In this document: piece by piece, positions 1 to 7,831 of the stretch | Position numbering within the stretch: position 1 is the first letter of the stretch | How the letters are laid out: every line of letters begins with the position of its first letter | The notes under the pieces: model-generated | Told to the model about the DNA's origin: nothing | Database searches by the model: none | Seen by the model: only the letters and a program-made list of their open reading frames with translations | DNA from: a virus | IMG/VR virus record: IMGVR_UViG_3300006854_000011 | Coordinates: 1-46,859 of that record | DNA length: 46,859 nt | Direction: 5' to 3' (one strand) | Made by a program: the position numbers and the translations under genes

Positions 1-90
1 ACTCCTCCTCTCCGAGTTTAATTCTACTGGCTGGAAGCAAGAGACAGAGAAGCTACTTAAGCAAACTGGAAACGCGGCTGATTGGTCGCC
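1..90. repeat. Terminal direct repeat, left copy (contig closure)
   Basis: These 90 bases are identical to positions 46770-46859. The exonuclease reading frame that leaves the right end continues in frame here and stops at 190. This is most simply an assembly overlap of a circular or circularly permuted genome, not a biological terminal repeat. A true short terminal repeat cannot be excluded from sequence alone. Confidence 0.9.
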
Positions 91-190
91 TGAACAAAGA
101 ACAAGTCGCTGTAGACTTGACGCATGGGCAACCGCAGTTCTGGCTGAATACTTCGAGCAACGACTTCAACGACCTAAGAAAGAAGGCTAG
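2..190 (+). CDS. DnaQ-like 3'-5' exonuclease, C-terminal part (continues from right end)
   Basis: This is the 3' portion of a 228-residue protein whose ATG is at 46273; codon phase is preserved across the 90-base overlap. The fragment carries the last exonuclease motif, an aspartate in RCRLDAWAT (about residue 206), followed by a short basic tail and TAG. It belongs to the proofreading exonuclease family normally fused to family A DNA polymerases, and the polymerase domain is encoded separately at 830-2308. The fold and order are clear from motifs; that the two proteins form one holoenzyme is inference. Confidence 0.85.
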   Translation, partial: LLLSEFNSTGWKQETEKLLKQTGNAADWSPEQRTSRCRLDAWATAVLAEYFEQRLQRPKKEG

Positions 191-197
191 CTACTAA

Positions 198-356
198 ATG
201 GAAAGACAGCTTGACCTTTTTGAGGGCTATTTGTTGGACGTGAAGCTCGACAGCAAGCTTGCGGAGCGATTGGTGACGAATCCTGTAGATGAGTGGCACC
301 GCGCAGATGAAGACGAACTTGTTGCAGCTATCGAGAAGGCATTACATGATGCGTGA
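198..356 (+). CDS. Small acidic hypothetical protein (52 aa)
   Basis: An ATG frame of 52 codons begins seven bases after the exonuclease stop, and its end overlaps the ATG pair of the next gene. The product begins MERQLDLFEGYLLD and is acidic and probably helical. No family was recognised. The tight spacing between the exonuclease and polymerase genes makes it a likely real member of the replication operon. No ribosome-binding site is obvious, so translation may be coupled. Confidence 0.6.
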   Translation: MERQLDLFEGYLLDVKLDSKLAERLVTNPVDEWHRADEDELVAAIEKALHDA

Positions 357-618
357 CTTCAAGAACTTTACGCCGCAAAGCCTAGTGGCTTGGGAGCCAG
401 AGCAGCGCACGCTTTTGGAAATGAAAACGTGCGAGCTAGTAGCAGCTGTGGTGATGAAGTATCGAGAGACGCATAACTTCTTGCACTCGCCTTGCTGGAT
501 GGACGAGTGGGCCTTGGGCTACTTCTGTGCGCTGCGTGACAACGGAATATTGAATGGTTGGCAGTGGCATCTGTTATGTTCCGCTTTCCAGCCCGAGGAA
601 TTGAATGATCATCGTTAA
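346..618 (+). CDS. Hypothetical protein (90 aa)
   Basis: The start is placed at the tandem ATGs at 346/349, which have a GAGAAGG-like ribosome-binding site upstream and overlap the stop of the preceding gene; an in-frame upstream start at 289 would overlap that gene heavily. The protein is rich in Trp, Met and Cys and begins MMRDFKNFTPQSLVAWEP. No domain was recognised. It lies in the run of small genes between the exonuclease and the polymerase. Confidence 0.6.
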   Translation: MMRDFKNFTPQSLVAWEPEQRTLLEMKTCELVAAVVMKYRETHNFLHSPCWMDEWALGYFCALRDNGILNGWQWHLLCSAFQPEELNDHR

Positions 619-709
619 GGCTATCGGAGTGATGGCGTGGGCTCTGCTTGTGTTCTACACGGCAACACTAGTCTATTCGCTGCTTGTGCCTCTTGACGTG
701 GTGTTTTGA
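605..709 (+). CDS. 34-aa single-pass membrane peptide
   Basis: A short ATG frame overlaps the preceding stop and is followed by TGATG coupling to the next gene. Nearly the whole peptide is hydrophobic (AIGVMAWALLVFYTATLVYS), so one transmembrane helix is predicted. Tiny membrane peptides in phage early operons are common and mostly uncharacterised. The chain of overlapping start and stop codons is the main support for it. Confidence 0.5.
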   Translation: MIIVKAIGVMAWALLVFYTATLVYSLLVPLDVVF

Positions 710-1092
710 TGAGCTGGATGCTGTGGTCACCAGATACAGGATGGGATTCGAACATTCCTCTCGTCTGCCCGCGCTGTGGCAGTGCCAATTGTGGCCGAGA
801 CGGACTGGAGGATGCGTGGTGTGTAGACTGTGGAAACAAGACGGACTGGTATGAAGCATTCAAAGCAGGCAACTCTCGACTTAATCACCTTCACTCATCA
901 GGTCGCCATGTCCTTGCACCGCGTGGGGCTTGCTGGTGCGGGAGTGGACATCAAGACGTTTCACAAGCTCGGCAAGAAGTGGCAGCAGGAAGCAATGCAG
1001 CTGAACGACAAGCTGACCAAGTTTGCCTTGCGTCACAAGATGCGGGAGTTCAGTGCAACAAACGACGACCACGTAAGGGAGCTGCTCTATGA
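709..1092 (+). CDS. Zinc-ribbon protein with long overlap into the polymerase frame
   Basis: The ATG overlaps the preceding stop as TGATG. Residues 20-44 form a compact zinc ribbon (CPRCGS...CGRD...WCVDCG). After about residue 50 the sequence looks like an out-of-frame reading of the polymerase N-terminus, and the frame overlaps that gene by more than 240 bases. Either the gene is real with a non-functional tail, or a frameshift (programmed, evolved or a sequencing error) joins the ribbon to the polymerase. The zinc ribbon itself is convincing; the annotated end is not. Confidence 0.5.
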   Translation: MSWMLWSPDTGWDSNIPLVCPRCGSANCGRDGLEDAWCVDCGNKTDWYEAFKAGNSRLNHLHSSGRHVLAPRGACWCGSGHQDVSQARQEVAAGSNAAERQADQVCLASQDAGVQCNKRRPRKGAAL

Positions 1093-2308
1093 AACGCTCG
1101 ACTATCCCATACTCGTACGCACAAGAAATGATGGGCTTGCAGCGGTCAATAAACCGACACTTGAGCGCCTCATTGAAGAAGCTCCAGAAAACAAAGAAGG
1201 CAAAGCTTTCATCAACGACTTCATTGCGTTCAACAAAGCGGACAAGCTCGCGAGTACGTGGTACGGGAAATCCGACGAAACGAAAAAGCATAAGCCCTCG
1301 GTGGGTGATCTTATCAAGCCGATCGATGGCAGAGTGGATTTGGGCTTGCTTCATTTCTGGATCTTCCCCCTCAGAGCTAGAACGGGCAGAAGAGCGTCTG
1401 GAGGCGGGGAAGAAGGTGATCCTGACAGCCGAAATTCACAGAATTGGCCCAAGCCTGCACGCAAGATTATCGTATCGAGATGGCGACGTGGGCAAATTGC
1501 TATCTGTGATTTTAGTAAACTTGAAGTCGTCATCATGGCTTGGCGGGCACAAGACGAAAAGCTCCTCGACTTCTTCACCAAAGGCGAAGGATACATTGGC
1601 GTAGCAAAAGAGTTTTGGGGGCAAGATGTTAAAGACGGCACTCCGCTTTACAAGGCAACTAAGAGCTTCGTGCTCGGCCTCAATTATGGCATGGGCACTT
1701 ACAAGCTGGCTGAAGACCTTTGGTATAAAGCTAGGCTCCGCTTCAGCGAAGACTATGATGAGCATGTTGCCCGTACTGATAAAGAACGGAAGCGTTATTT
1801 GCGCACCTTCGACGGCCTTCGACGTTACATCAAGGCGAGACATCGAGAAGTTATTGACACGCAGCAGGTTCTTTCTCCTACCGGACGTACACGGCACTTA
1901 CCGCATCACGGTGAGCCCGCACGCGGTGATGGTTCTAAAGCTTACTTCCACTGGAAGCACACTCTAAACAGCGCAATCAACTATCCCATTCAGTCGTTCG
2001 CCAGCGAGGTAACAGGGAGCGCGATCGTAGACTATGAAGAAGCATTGCTCAAAGAACATAAGATCAGCTATCGAGACTGGCATATGGCCTTGCTGGACCA
2101 TCCTCATGCTCCTCCTTGCTCTCCTGTATTCAATGAGGTTCACGATGAGTTGGATCTTGATCTGCATCCACGATCTGGTAAGCGGGATCTCGAAATTCTT
2201 GTGGACTGCATGCGGAGTGGCCGTACCTTGAAGAAGATGGTGCCTGACTTCGACCTTAAGCTGAAAGTGGACGTGCAGATAGTAAAATCATGGGGAGATG
2301 CAAACTGA
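830..2308 (+). CDS. Family A DNA polymerase, polymerase domain only
   Basis: Template-directed DNA synthesis enzyme of the PolA family, 492 aa from GTG 830; ATG 851 is an equally possible start and neither has a good ribosome-binding site. Visible motifs are TGR (185-187) with a downstream QN-P, motif A DFSKLE (227-232), motif B K278-x3-L282-x3-Y286-G, NYPIQS (384-389) and motif C HDE (438-440). The 3'-5' exonuclease is absent here and sits in a separate gene just upstream (46273 through 190). The residue aligned with E. coli Phe762 is Leu282. The invariant O-helix arginine four residues before Lys278 appears to be Tyr274, next to Lys275. Confidence 0.95.
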   Translation: METRRTGMKHSKQATLDLITFTHQVAMSLHRVGLAGAGVDIKTFHKLGKKWQQEAMQLNDKLTKFALRHKMREFSATNDDHVRELLYETLDYPILVRTRNDGLAAVNKPTLERLIEEAPENKEGKAFINDFIAFNKADKLASTWYGKSDETKKHKPSVGDLIKPIDGRVDLGLLHFWIFPLRARTGRRASGGGEEGDPDSRNSQNWPKPARKIIVSRWRRGQIAICDFSKLEVVIMAWRAQDEKLLDFFTKGEGYIGVAKEFWGQDVKDGTPLYKATKSFVLGLNYGMGTYKLAEDLWYKARLRFSEDYDEHVARTDKERKRYLRTFDGLRRYIKARHREVIDTQQVLSPTGRTRHLPHHGEPARGDGSKAYFHWKHTLNSAINYPIQSFASEVTGSAIVDYEEALLKEHKISYRDWHMALLDHPHAPPCSPVFNEVHDELDLDLHPRSGKRDLEILVDCMRSGRTLKKMVPDFDLKLKVDVQIVKSWGDAN

Positions 2309-2481
2309 TGGAACAAACAAAGGTCAGCTCTAATCCTATCGGAAGGGAGGAAACGAAGCTTGAGACATACCGCACAGCCGTGAAGGACGCTCGACACATT
2401 TTCAACACGTACAAACTCGCGCACCCGGATGAGGCCTGGGAAACTATTCGGAAGATCATTTTCAATCCAAACCTTAAGTAA
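2308..2481 (+). CDS. Small hypothetical protein (57 aa)
   Basis: The ATG shares a base with the polymerase stop (TGATGG), which indicates translational coupling. The product is short, charged and probably helical. It begins MEQTKVSSNPIGREETK and ends with an HPDEAWETIRKII segment. No family was recognised. It is followed closely by a strong AAGGAG site serving the lipoprotein gene. Confidence 0.65.
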   Translation: MEQTKVSSNPIGREETKLETYRTAVKDARHIFNTYKLAHPDEAWETIRKIIFNPNLK

Positions 2482-2493
2482 GAAAGGAGCCCT

Positions 2494-3009
2494 GTGAGAA
2501 GAAAAACTTTTCTATCCGCAGTCGCGTTGATGTTCTTTGTCACCGGCTGTGCAGCCACGTCTCAGAACGTGAAGACTGTTGTGTTGCCCACCTCGAACAA
2601 GAGCATTGATGTTGTGCAACATCGCAGTGACGTGAAGTTCCTCGATTGCGGCACCCTCGTTGTGCTTCAGACGTACGACAGTGCTGGCAAACTTATCGAT
2701 TCTAAAGATGCCCATGGTGCTGCTTTGCATTGCGGAGCCCTCAATGCAGCCATCGCTGCTGGCGGTCGCGTAGGAGCTGCAGCTGCGGCACAAGCAGCCC
2801 GTAGCACTACCAGTAATGTTTTGAGCCAAGGACAGGTGCAGGGGCAGGCCGCTGTGTCAGTGTCCGAAGCCAACGCGCAAGGCGGGGCCGGGGGCAATGG
2901 TGGGGCTGGCGGTGCTGGAGGCCATGGCAACAACGGTGGCGGTAATGGCTCTGGCGACGGCACGAATCCCGGCACTGATCATCACCACGACAACGGCGAC
3001 AACAACTAA
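2494..3009 (+). CDS. Secreted lipoprotein with glycine-rich tail
   Basis: The GTG start follows a strong AAGGAG site. Residues 1-19 form a lipoprotein signal peptide: basic RRK, hydrophobic core, then the lipobox VTGC with Cys19. After a domain of about 80 residues with two cysteines, an Ala-rich stretch leads into a tail of Gly/Asn/Ser repeats (GGAGG type) ending in His/Asp/Asn. The product should be lipidated and exported, which is odd between polymerase and ligase genes. Phage lipoproteins of this kind can act in superinfection exclusion or envelope remodelling, but no specific family was recognised and function is unknown. Confidence 0.8.
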   Translation: MRRKTFLSAVALMFFVTGCAATSQNVKTVVLPTSNKSIDVVQHRSDVKFLDCGTLVVLQTYDSAGKLIDSKDAHGAALHCGALNAAIAAGGRVGAAAAAQAARSTTSNVLSQGQVQGQAAVSVSEANAQGGAGGNGGAGGAGGHGNNGGGNGSGDGTNPGTDHHHDNGDNN

Positions 3010-3039
3010 GTAATCCCAAACACAGTAGGAGGTTTTCAT

Positions 3040-3468
3040 ATGGCGTTCAAACGCGGGGGCCATTCTCGCCCTCAATTCAGTATCAGCACGAGCGTGTTCA
3101 TTCGAAAGGGCAAGTATGCCAAGGGTCCAAGCTTCGGCTTGTGGACTGCTGATAGCGGGCCGGTGGCTCGTGGCTCGGTGAAAGAAGAGTATCTCGACGA
3201 CCTGATCGAGTTTCTGCGGAAAGCGCAGAAGAACGAGATGGGCGTGTCGTTCGCTCTGTTCAAAAACAAGAGCAAGGGCGAGGACGATGACGGTGAATAT
3301 CGGAGCAAGCGCAGAGACAGAGACGAGGACGAGGATGGGGATAAGGAAGAGAAGCGCAGCTCTAGGCGTGGTCGCAAAGAAGAGGATGAAGACGAAGACA
3401 AAGAAGAGCGCAGCAGCAAGCGCGGCAAGAAAGGCAAGAAGGACGATTGGGACTTCGATAATGACTAA
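3040..3468 (+). CDS. Replication-operon protein with charged, acidic-tipped C-terminus (ssDNA-binding candidate)
   Basis: The ATG has a consensus TAGGAGG site. Residues 1-80 look like a compact beta-rich domain (GPSFGLWTADSGPVARG). Residues 80-142 are low complexity, with alternating Lys/Arg and Asp/Glu runs, ending DDWDFDND. Many single-stranded DNA-binding proteins, such as T7 gp2.5 and bacterial SSB, carry a flexible tail with an acidic-aromatic tip. With the position between polymerase and ligase, an SSB role is a reasonable inference, but no OB-fold signature is evident by eye. Confidence 0.75.
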   Translation: MAFKRGGHSRPQFSISTSVFIRKGKYAKGPSFGLWTADSGPVARGSVKEEYLDDLIEFLRKAQKNEMGVSFALFKNKSKGEDDDGEYRSKRRDRDEDEDGDKEEKRSSRRGRKEEDEDEDKEERSSKRGKKGKKDDWDFDND

Positions 3469-4351
3469 ACAGTTTCGTCCCATGTTGGCAGTGGAGGCGG
3501 ATGTTAACAGCATCCGCTTCCCTGTCTTCGTGAGCCCAAAGCTGGACGGTATCCGGCTTGTGTGGAAAGACCACAACCTTCGCACGCGGAGCCTTAAAAA
3601 GCTGCCCAACATCTACTTGAGAGAAAAGCTTGCAGAGATTCTTCACTACACCCCTGACCTCGATGGCGAGGTAATTGTTGGGGAGCCCACGGGGGAAGGA
3701 GTGTTTCGGCGCACGGAAAGCGCTGTGATGCGCAAGGAAGGTGCGCCTGATTACACCTACCACGTTTTCGACACCATCAATAAGCACGGGTTTGTGCATC
3801 GAATGTACGAGTATAAAGCCTTGGTGAAATTGATTGACCGTCAACGCGTGAAGATTGTGCCCCAAAGCCACTGCCTCGATAGACACGAGCTTGACACTGT
3901 AGAACGAGACTACCTCGCTCTTGGCTATGAAGGTGTGATGATTCGATCGGTGGATGGCCCCTACAAGTGTGGACGGAGCACGTTGAAGGAAGGCTACTTG
4001 CTAAAGCTCAAGCGCTTTAAAGACGCGGAAGCAATGATCATCGGCTACTACCCCAAGATGCATAACGGCAATGAAGCCACCGAAGATGAACGTGGCTACA
4101 CTAAGCGTTCGTCGCACAAGGCGAACAAGGTGGAGATGGGTACGCTCGGGAAGCTGCTTGTGGTGTCCGATGATTTCAAAGAGCCCTTCTGCATTGGCAC
4201 AGGATTCGATGATGGGATGCGCTATCACATCTGGCATTCCCAAGAGGAATGTCTCGGGCAGCTGGTGAAATTCAAATACCAAGACTACGGCATCAAAGAC
4301 AAGCCTCGGTCGCCTGTGTTTCTTGGCTTCCGAGACGAAAGGGATCTGTGA
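3461..4351 (+). CDS. ATP-dependent DNA ligase
   Basis: The protein seals nicks using ATP through a covalent lysine-AMP intermediate. The nucleotidyltransferase motif I is SPKLDGIRLV (KxDG, residues 23-26), motif III is DLDGEV, motif IV is EGVMIR and motif V is LLKLKRFKDAEAMI. A C-terminal OB-like domain contains TLGKLLVV and GTGFDDGMR. The 296-residue length fits compact phage ligases. The chosen ATG at 3461 overlaps the end of the preceding gene by 8 bases; an in-frame upstream extension only reads through that gene's charged tail. Confidence 0.93.
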   Translation: MTKQFRPMLAVEADVNSIRFPVFVSPKLDGIRLVWKDHNLRTRSLKKLPNIYLREKLAEILHYTPDLDGEVIVGEPTGEGVFRRTESAVMRKEGAPDYTYHVFDTINKHGFVHRMYEYKALVKLIDRQRVKIVPQSHCLDRHELDTVERDYLALGYEGVMIRSVDGPYKCGRSTLKEGYLLKLKRFKDAEAMIIGYYPKMHNGNEATEDERGYTKRSSHKANKVEMGTLGKLLVVSDDFKEPFCIGTGFDDGMRYHIWHSQEECLGQLVKFKYQDYGIKDKPRSPVFLGFRDERDL

Positions 4352-5058
4352 AAATCGAACGCAGTGAAAAGATGGAGCGCAAGATACTCGACAAGATGAA
4401 GGCCTACCTGTCTCGTGCTCCTCGAAGCCAGGACAAGTGGCATGTGTCTGATCTCTTGTATCCACGGAAAGCCGTGCTGCAAAGGGTGGACCCACAGCCA
4501 ATGACGGACCTGCAAGCAATGTACTTCATCGCGGGAAGAGCGCACCACGGCATCCTCGAAGCATGTCTTGGGCCAAGGAAGAAGCCTGGGGAAAAGAGAG
4601 CTGATGCCGGGGAATACACGAAGCACAACATCTACTACTCCCCTGACCTGCGCATGCCTTACCCGTGGGAAATCAAAACGAGCCGCAGCGAGTATACGCC
4701 TCGGGCGGACAACCTAGCGAAGGGCTTCGAGGGCTACCTTAAGCAGCTAAGCCAATACCAAGCGTGCATGGAAGACGACCGTGGTGGGCTGCTGGTGTTC
4801 TATCTCGGGCTCAAGAATGGCCGATGGAAGAAGCCTGCGATTCGTTTCTACAAGGTGCTGATGAATGCCAAGGAGCGGGCAGCCAAGATTCTGTGGATGA
4901 AGAAGGTAGCCGCTTTGATGACGAAAGCACAGAAAACAAAGAACGTGTCGAAGCTGGAGCTGTGTCCAAAGTTCATGTGTTACGAGTGCCCTTGGTATAA
5001 AGAGAAATGCCAGCCGTGGAAGACGGATGCTGACCGGAGAGGGATGCAAGAGGAATGA
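4348..5058 (+). CDS. PD-(D/E)XK nuclease, RecB/Cas4-like, with cysteine cluster
   Basis: The GTG overlaps the ligase stop (GTGA) and has an AAAGGG site; it encodes 236 aa. The nuclease core shows PYPWEIKTSRSEY, a typical ExK catalytic strand, followed by a helix with QLSQYQACM. Near the C-terminus, CPKFMCYECPWYKEKC gives four closely spaced cysteines like the iron-sulfur site of Cas4/AddB-type nucleases. It is likely an exonuclease for replication, recombination or host DNA processing. No CRISPR locus is present, so a Cas role is not suggested. Confidence 0.85.
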   Translation: MKIERSEKMERKILDKMKAYLSRAPRSQDKWHVSDLLYPRKAVLQRVDPQPMTDLQAMYFIAGRAHHGILEACLGPRKKPGEKRADAGEYTKHNIYYSPDLRMPYPWEIKTSRSEYTPRADNLAKGFEGYLKQLSQYQACMEDDRGGLLVFYLGLKNGRWKKPAIRFYKVLMNAKERAAKILWMKKVAALMTKAQKTKNVSKLELCPKFMCYECPWYKEKCQPWKTDADRRGMQEE

Positions 5059-6200
5059 AGATCAAACTAGCAGCTGATCTTGAGAAAGCGCTGCTACTGT
5101 CGATCGCCAAAGGGGTGTCCAAACCGGACGTTGTTGAAGCAGAGGAGCTATCGAAGATTGCGAGACAAACATATGAAAGCATCTGTCACCTACTTAAGCG
5201 AAGGGTGCAGCCTCCCCTCAAGCCCGACAGTATCCTGCTTACGGCGCAGTCGTTGTTCGGTGTAGATAAGGAAGAGTTTAAGACTTATCTCCGCACCTTC
5301 AAGGATCTGGATGTTGGATCTGAAATATCGGAGATCGCCCGCGCAGCTCGTGAGAAGCAGCTACTTGTACGCCTAATAAACGAAGCAGGTCAGCAGCTGT
5401 CTAAGGGGCACTTGGACCCTCGGGAGCTAGCGAGGCTAATGGAGGCAAACGGTGCGTCACCATCGTCCATCAAAGCATTGGCCTTGTCGGTGCAAGATAA
5501 GTTTCCGACAACTCCAACTGGAATCCCCGTGGAGTCTCTCCCCATTATTAGTGAGGTTGCCAACGGACTCATCGGTGTGTGGATTGTCGGGGGTGAGCCA
5601 GGTCTTGGGAAGAGCACACTTGCTTTCCAGCTTGCCCTTGATGCTGCGCGATACATCCCGGTTATCTACTACGATCTCGATGGTACTGGACACGTCTGGT
5701 TGCTCGATCGTGTTAGGAGCATCTGCCTCGGAGATATTAAAACATTTCGAAAACTTACTCGCCAATTTTACCTACGAGAGACTATCCACTCCCTGGACGA
5801 TGACATCGCGACGATTCGTAAAGAACATGACGGAGAAATCCTCGTCGTCATCGATTCGCTCCAAACTCTTCCGACGAGCATCAAGTACAAAAAGGAAAGT
5901 CTTGACTCGTGGATCAACAGGTTCAAGCAGCTCACGAAGCAGAACATTGTCATCATAGCCGTGTCAGAACAAAACAGAGCGAACTATGGGGAAGCTCGCA
6001 TGGCCGGGTTCAAAGGGAGTGGCGACATAGAGTATGCGGGGAGCCTCTGCATACAGCTGCTGCAGGACGATGATGCGGATGAACAAGATCCTGTTCATTT
6101 GTGGGTGGTGAAGAATAGACACGGGAAACGCAAGGGTCACATTTGTGACCTTGTGCGAAACAAGAGGAAAGTTTTTTGGTTCGACGAAGAGGAAGCATGA
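5055..6200 (+). CDS. DnaB-like replicative helicase (RecA-fold ATPase)
   Basis: 381 aa, ATG overlapping the previous stop (ATGA). The N-terminal 150 residues are helical. The ATPase domain has Walker A GEPGLGKST, Walker B ILVVIDSLQ and a downstream AVSEQNRANYGEARMAGFKGSGDIEYA segment resembling DnaB H3/H4. The C-terminus shows KNRHGKRKG, as in DnaB-family arginine-finger regions. It probably unwinds the fork together with the TOPRIM primase at 44921. The length is shorter than bacterial DnaB but normal for phage versions. Confidence 0.88.
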   Translation: MKIKLAADLEKALLLSIAKGVSKPDVVEAEELSKIARQTYESICHLLKRRVQPPLKPDSILLTAQSLFGVDKEEFKTYLRTFKDLDVGSEISEIARAAREKQLLVRLINEAGQQLSKGHLDPRELARLMEANGASPSSIKALALSVQDKFPTTPTGIPVESLPIISEVANGLIGVWIVGGEPGLGKSTLAFQLALDAARYIPVIYYDLDGTGHVWLLDRVRSICLGDIKTFRKLTRQFYLRETIHSLDDDIATIRKEHDGEILVVIDSLQTLPTSIKYKKESLDSWINRFKQLTKQNIVIIAVSEQNRANYGEARMAGFKGSGDIEYAGSLCIQLLQDDDADEQDPVHLWVVKNRHGKRKGHICDLVRNKRKVFWFDEEEA

Positions 6201-6598
6201 AACGCGGTTGGAACATTGGACAAGTGGTGAACACTGCAACGTGGGCAGGAAATCGAGAAGAAAGGAAACAATCTATGGGTTACGACATACCGAAAGATCA
6301 TCACACGGGAGGCGCAAGCCTCCATCATTCTCAACAGTCGATAGACAGATTCACTGGCCCAAAGGATACCCGCTTTGAGAGAGCATTTGCTGAAGTGCGG
6401 GATGAGCTACAGCTAGCCACAATGAAGTTTGGAAGTTTCGCCTCGGCTCATGAGGGCTACGCCGTGCTGCTCGAAGAAGTGGACGAGCTGTGGGACGAAG
6501 TGAAGAAGAACCAAAACATCCGTTCCATTGAACATCTTCGGCAGGAAGCTAAGCAAGTGGCCGCTATGGCTCTGCGCTTTATGATCGATCTTACGTGA
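6197..6598 (+). CDS. MazG-like nucleotide pyrophosphohydrolase
   Basis: All-alpha NTP pyrophosphatase-type protein: the segment AVLLEEVDELWDEVKKN carries the EExxE metal-binding motif, followed by a second helix with QEAKQVAAMALRFMIDL. The ATG at 6197 overlaps the helicase stop. A second in-frame ATG at 6275 has a better-spaced AAAGGA site and may be the true start, which would leave 107 aa. It is probably involved in nucleotide-pool control together with the genes at 8270 and 9403. Confidence 0.8.
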   Translation: MKRGWNIGQVVNTATWAGNREERKQSMGYDIPKDHHTGGASLHHSQQSIDRFTGPKDTRFERAFAEVRDELQLATMKFGSFASAHEGYAVLLEEVDELWDEVKKNQNIRSIEHLRQEAKQVAAMALRFMIDLT

Positions 6599-6978
6599 AG
6601 GTAGGCCTCAAGACGTGGGTGATTTGGGCTCTCCGCAAAGCATCCTACCGCTGGCCCCCACGACAGCAAGCCCTGAGAGATGCCGCAGCCACGAAGGAAG
6701 ATTTCAAGAAGTATGGCTGTGAGAAAGTATCCAAGCTCGTTCGCAATTTCTATTGGTGCAAAAAGTGCCAAGGAGTGTTCAGCAGGAAAGGAGTGTCCAT
6801 AGATCATGTGCAGCCTGTCGTAGACCCACGAGAGGGCTGGCAAGGGTTCGATGAATTTATCCGGCGAATGTTCTGTGACGCAAGTGGGTTCCAAATTCTT
6901 TGTGGCAGTTGTCACGACACGAAGACACAGCAAGAGAACAAGGTGCGAAGAGAATACCGGAAAAGGAGAACTGCGTGA
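6595..6978 (+). CDS. HNH endonuclease-like protein
   Basis: The GTG overlaps the preceding stop (GTGA). The C-terminal half has a zinc-bound HNH layout: WCKKCQGVF, then SIDHVQPVVDP with the catalytic histidine, then ILCGSCHDTKTQQEN. It resembles small phage HNH nucleases of the McrA type. It is embedded in the operon with start/stop overlaps, so it may be a domesticated replication or recombination nuclease rather than a mobile element. Confidence 0.8.
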   Translation: MKVGLKTWVIWALRKASYRWPPRQQALRDAAATKEDFKKYGCEKVSKLVRNFYWCKKCQGVFSRKGVSIDHVQPVVDPREGWQGFDEFIRRMFCDASGFQILCGSCHDTKTQQENKVRREYRKRRTA

Positions 6979-7094
6979 GACAAGCAAATCAGGAGAAGCC
7001 TCGCCAGTGTGAACATTGCGGGGAAAAAATACACACCACAGCGAAAGGAATTAAAGAGCACGCGGAGAAGTGCAAGGTGAAAAAGAATGGCTAA
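6975..7094 (+). CDS. 39-aa C2H2/C2HC zinc-finger peptide
   Basis: The GTG has an AAAGGAG site and overlaps the previous stop. The peptide contains one zinc finger, CEHCG...HAEKC, preceded by a basic, glutamine-rich segment. Small zinc fingers of this sort recur in this genome (also 709, 7832 and 39665). Function is unknown; nucleic-acid or protein binding is the usual role of the fold. Confidence 0.65.
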   Translation: MRQANQEKPRQCEHCGEKIHTTAKGIKEHAEKCKVKKNG

Positions 7095-7788
7095 ACCGCG
7101 AATCCTCTTCTTCGACTTAGAGACAGCAGGCGTGAATGCGCTGAAGGCAGACTTAGGCTTCATTCTCATGGTGGGCTACAAGTGGGCTGGCCAGAAAGAT
7201 GCCCATGTACTCACCATCAAGAAGAAGCACCTAAAGCACTTCGATGACGGTCCTCTGTGTACACAGTTCTCTAAGATGTATGCAAAGGCCGACTTGGTGG
7301 TGGCTCACTTCGGCTCCGTCTTCGACCGGCGCATGTTTCAGGGAAGGCTCCTCATTCACCAGCTGCCTCCCATACCGCCTACGATCATGCGAGACACATG
7401 CATGATCACCCGCAGCGTAGCCAACTTTAGCAGCAACAGGTTGAAGAACCTGGGCGATACTCTGCAGCTGAAGAACAGGAAGATTGACAAGGGGGATGGC
7501 TGGCCTCGGTGGTGGTTCAAAGCGATGCAGGGAGACATGAAAGAGCTGCGAGCTATGGCCGACTACTGCAAGGGTGACGTGCTTGCCTTGGAAGAACTGT
7601 ACTACCGGCTCCGTCCCTTCGATCAGTCGCATCCCCGCCTCCATAGCGACCGCACGCTATGTGGCAGCTGTGGTGCGGCCACCATCCGGCAAGGTTATCG
7701 CCACACGAAGGAACGTCGTTACGTTCGCTATCAGTGTGCTAATGCCCTTTGCGGAAAGTGGGGGCAGAAAGGATTGAACGCAGCATGA
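7087..7788 (+). CDS. RNase H-like 3'-5' exonuclease (DnaQ superfamily) with C-terminal zinc ribbon
   Basis: 233 aa. Exonuclease motifs are ILFFDLETAG (DxE, residues about 10-12), VVAHFGSVFDRRM (exo II) and YCKGDVLALEELY (exo III YxxxD type). Residues from about 195 add a zinc ribbon, LCGSCG...CANALCGKWG. The arrangement resembles YprB-like ribonuclease H-fold exonucleases. It differs from the polymerase-associated exonuclease at the contig junction, so the phage has two DnaQ-fold proteins. Substrate is unknown. Confidence 0.85.
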   Translation: MAKPRILFFDLETAGVNALKADLGFILMVGYKWAGQKDAHVLTIKKKHLKHFDDGPLCTQFSKMYAKADLVVAHFGSVFDRRMFQGRLLIHQLPPIPPTIMRDTCMITRSVANFSSNRLKNLGDTLQLKNRKIDKGDGWPRWWFKAMQGDMKELRAMADYCKGDVLALEELYYRLRPFDQSHPRLHSDRTLCGSCGAATIRQGYRHTKERRYVRYQCANALCGKWGQKGLNAA

Positions 7789-7831
7789 AGGTTTATTCTG
7801 GAGCCAATTTAACAACAATAGGTTGTTTATT

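Noticed and set aside
4348-5058. Cas4 as evidence for a CRISPR system
   Set aside because: The gene resembles Cas4/RecB-type nucleases but no repeat-spacer array or other cas gene is present; such nucleases are common in phage replication operons.
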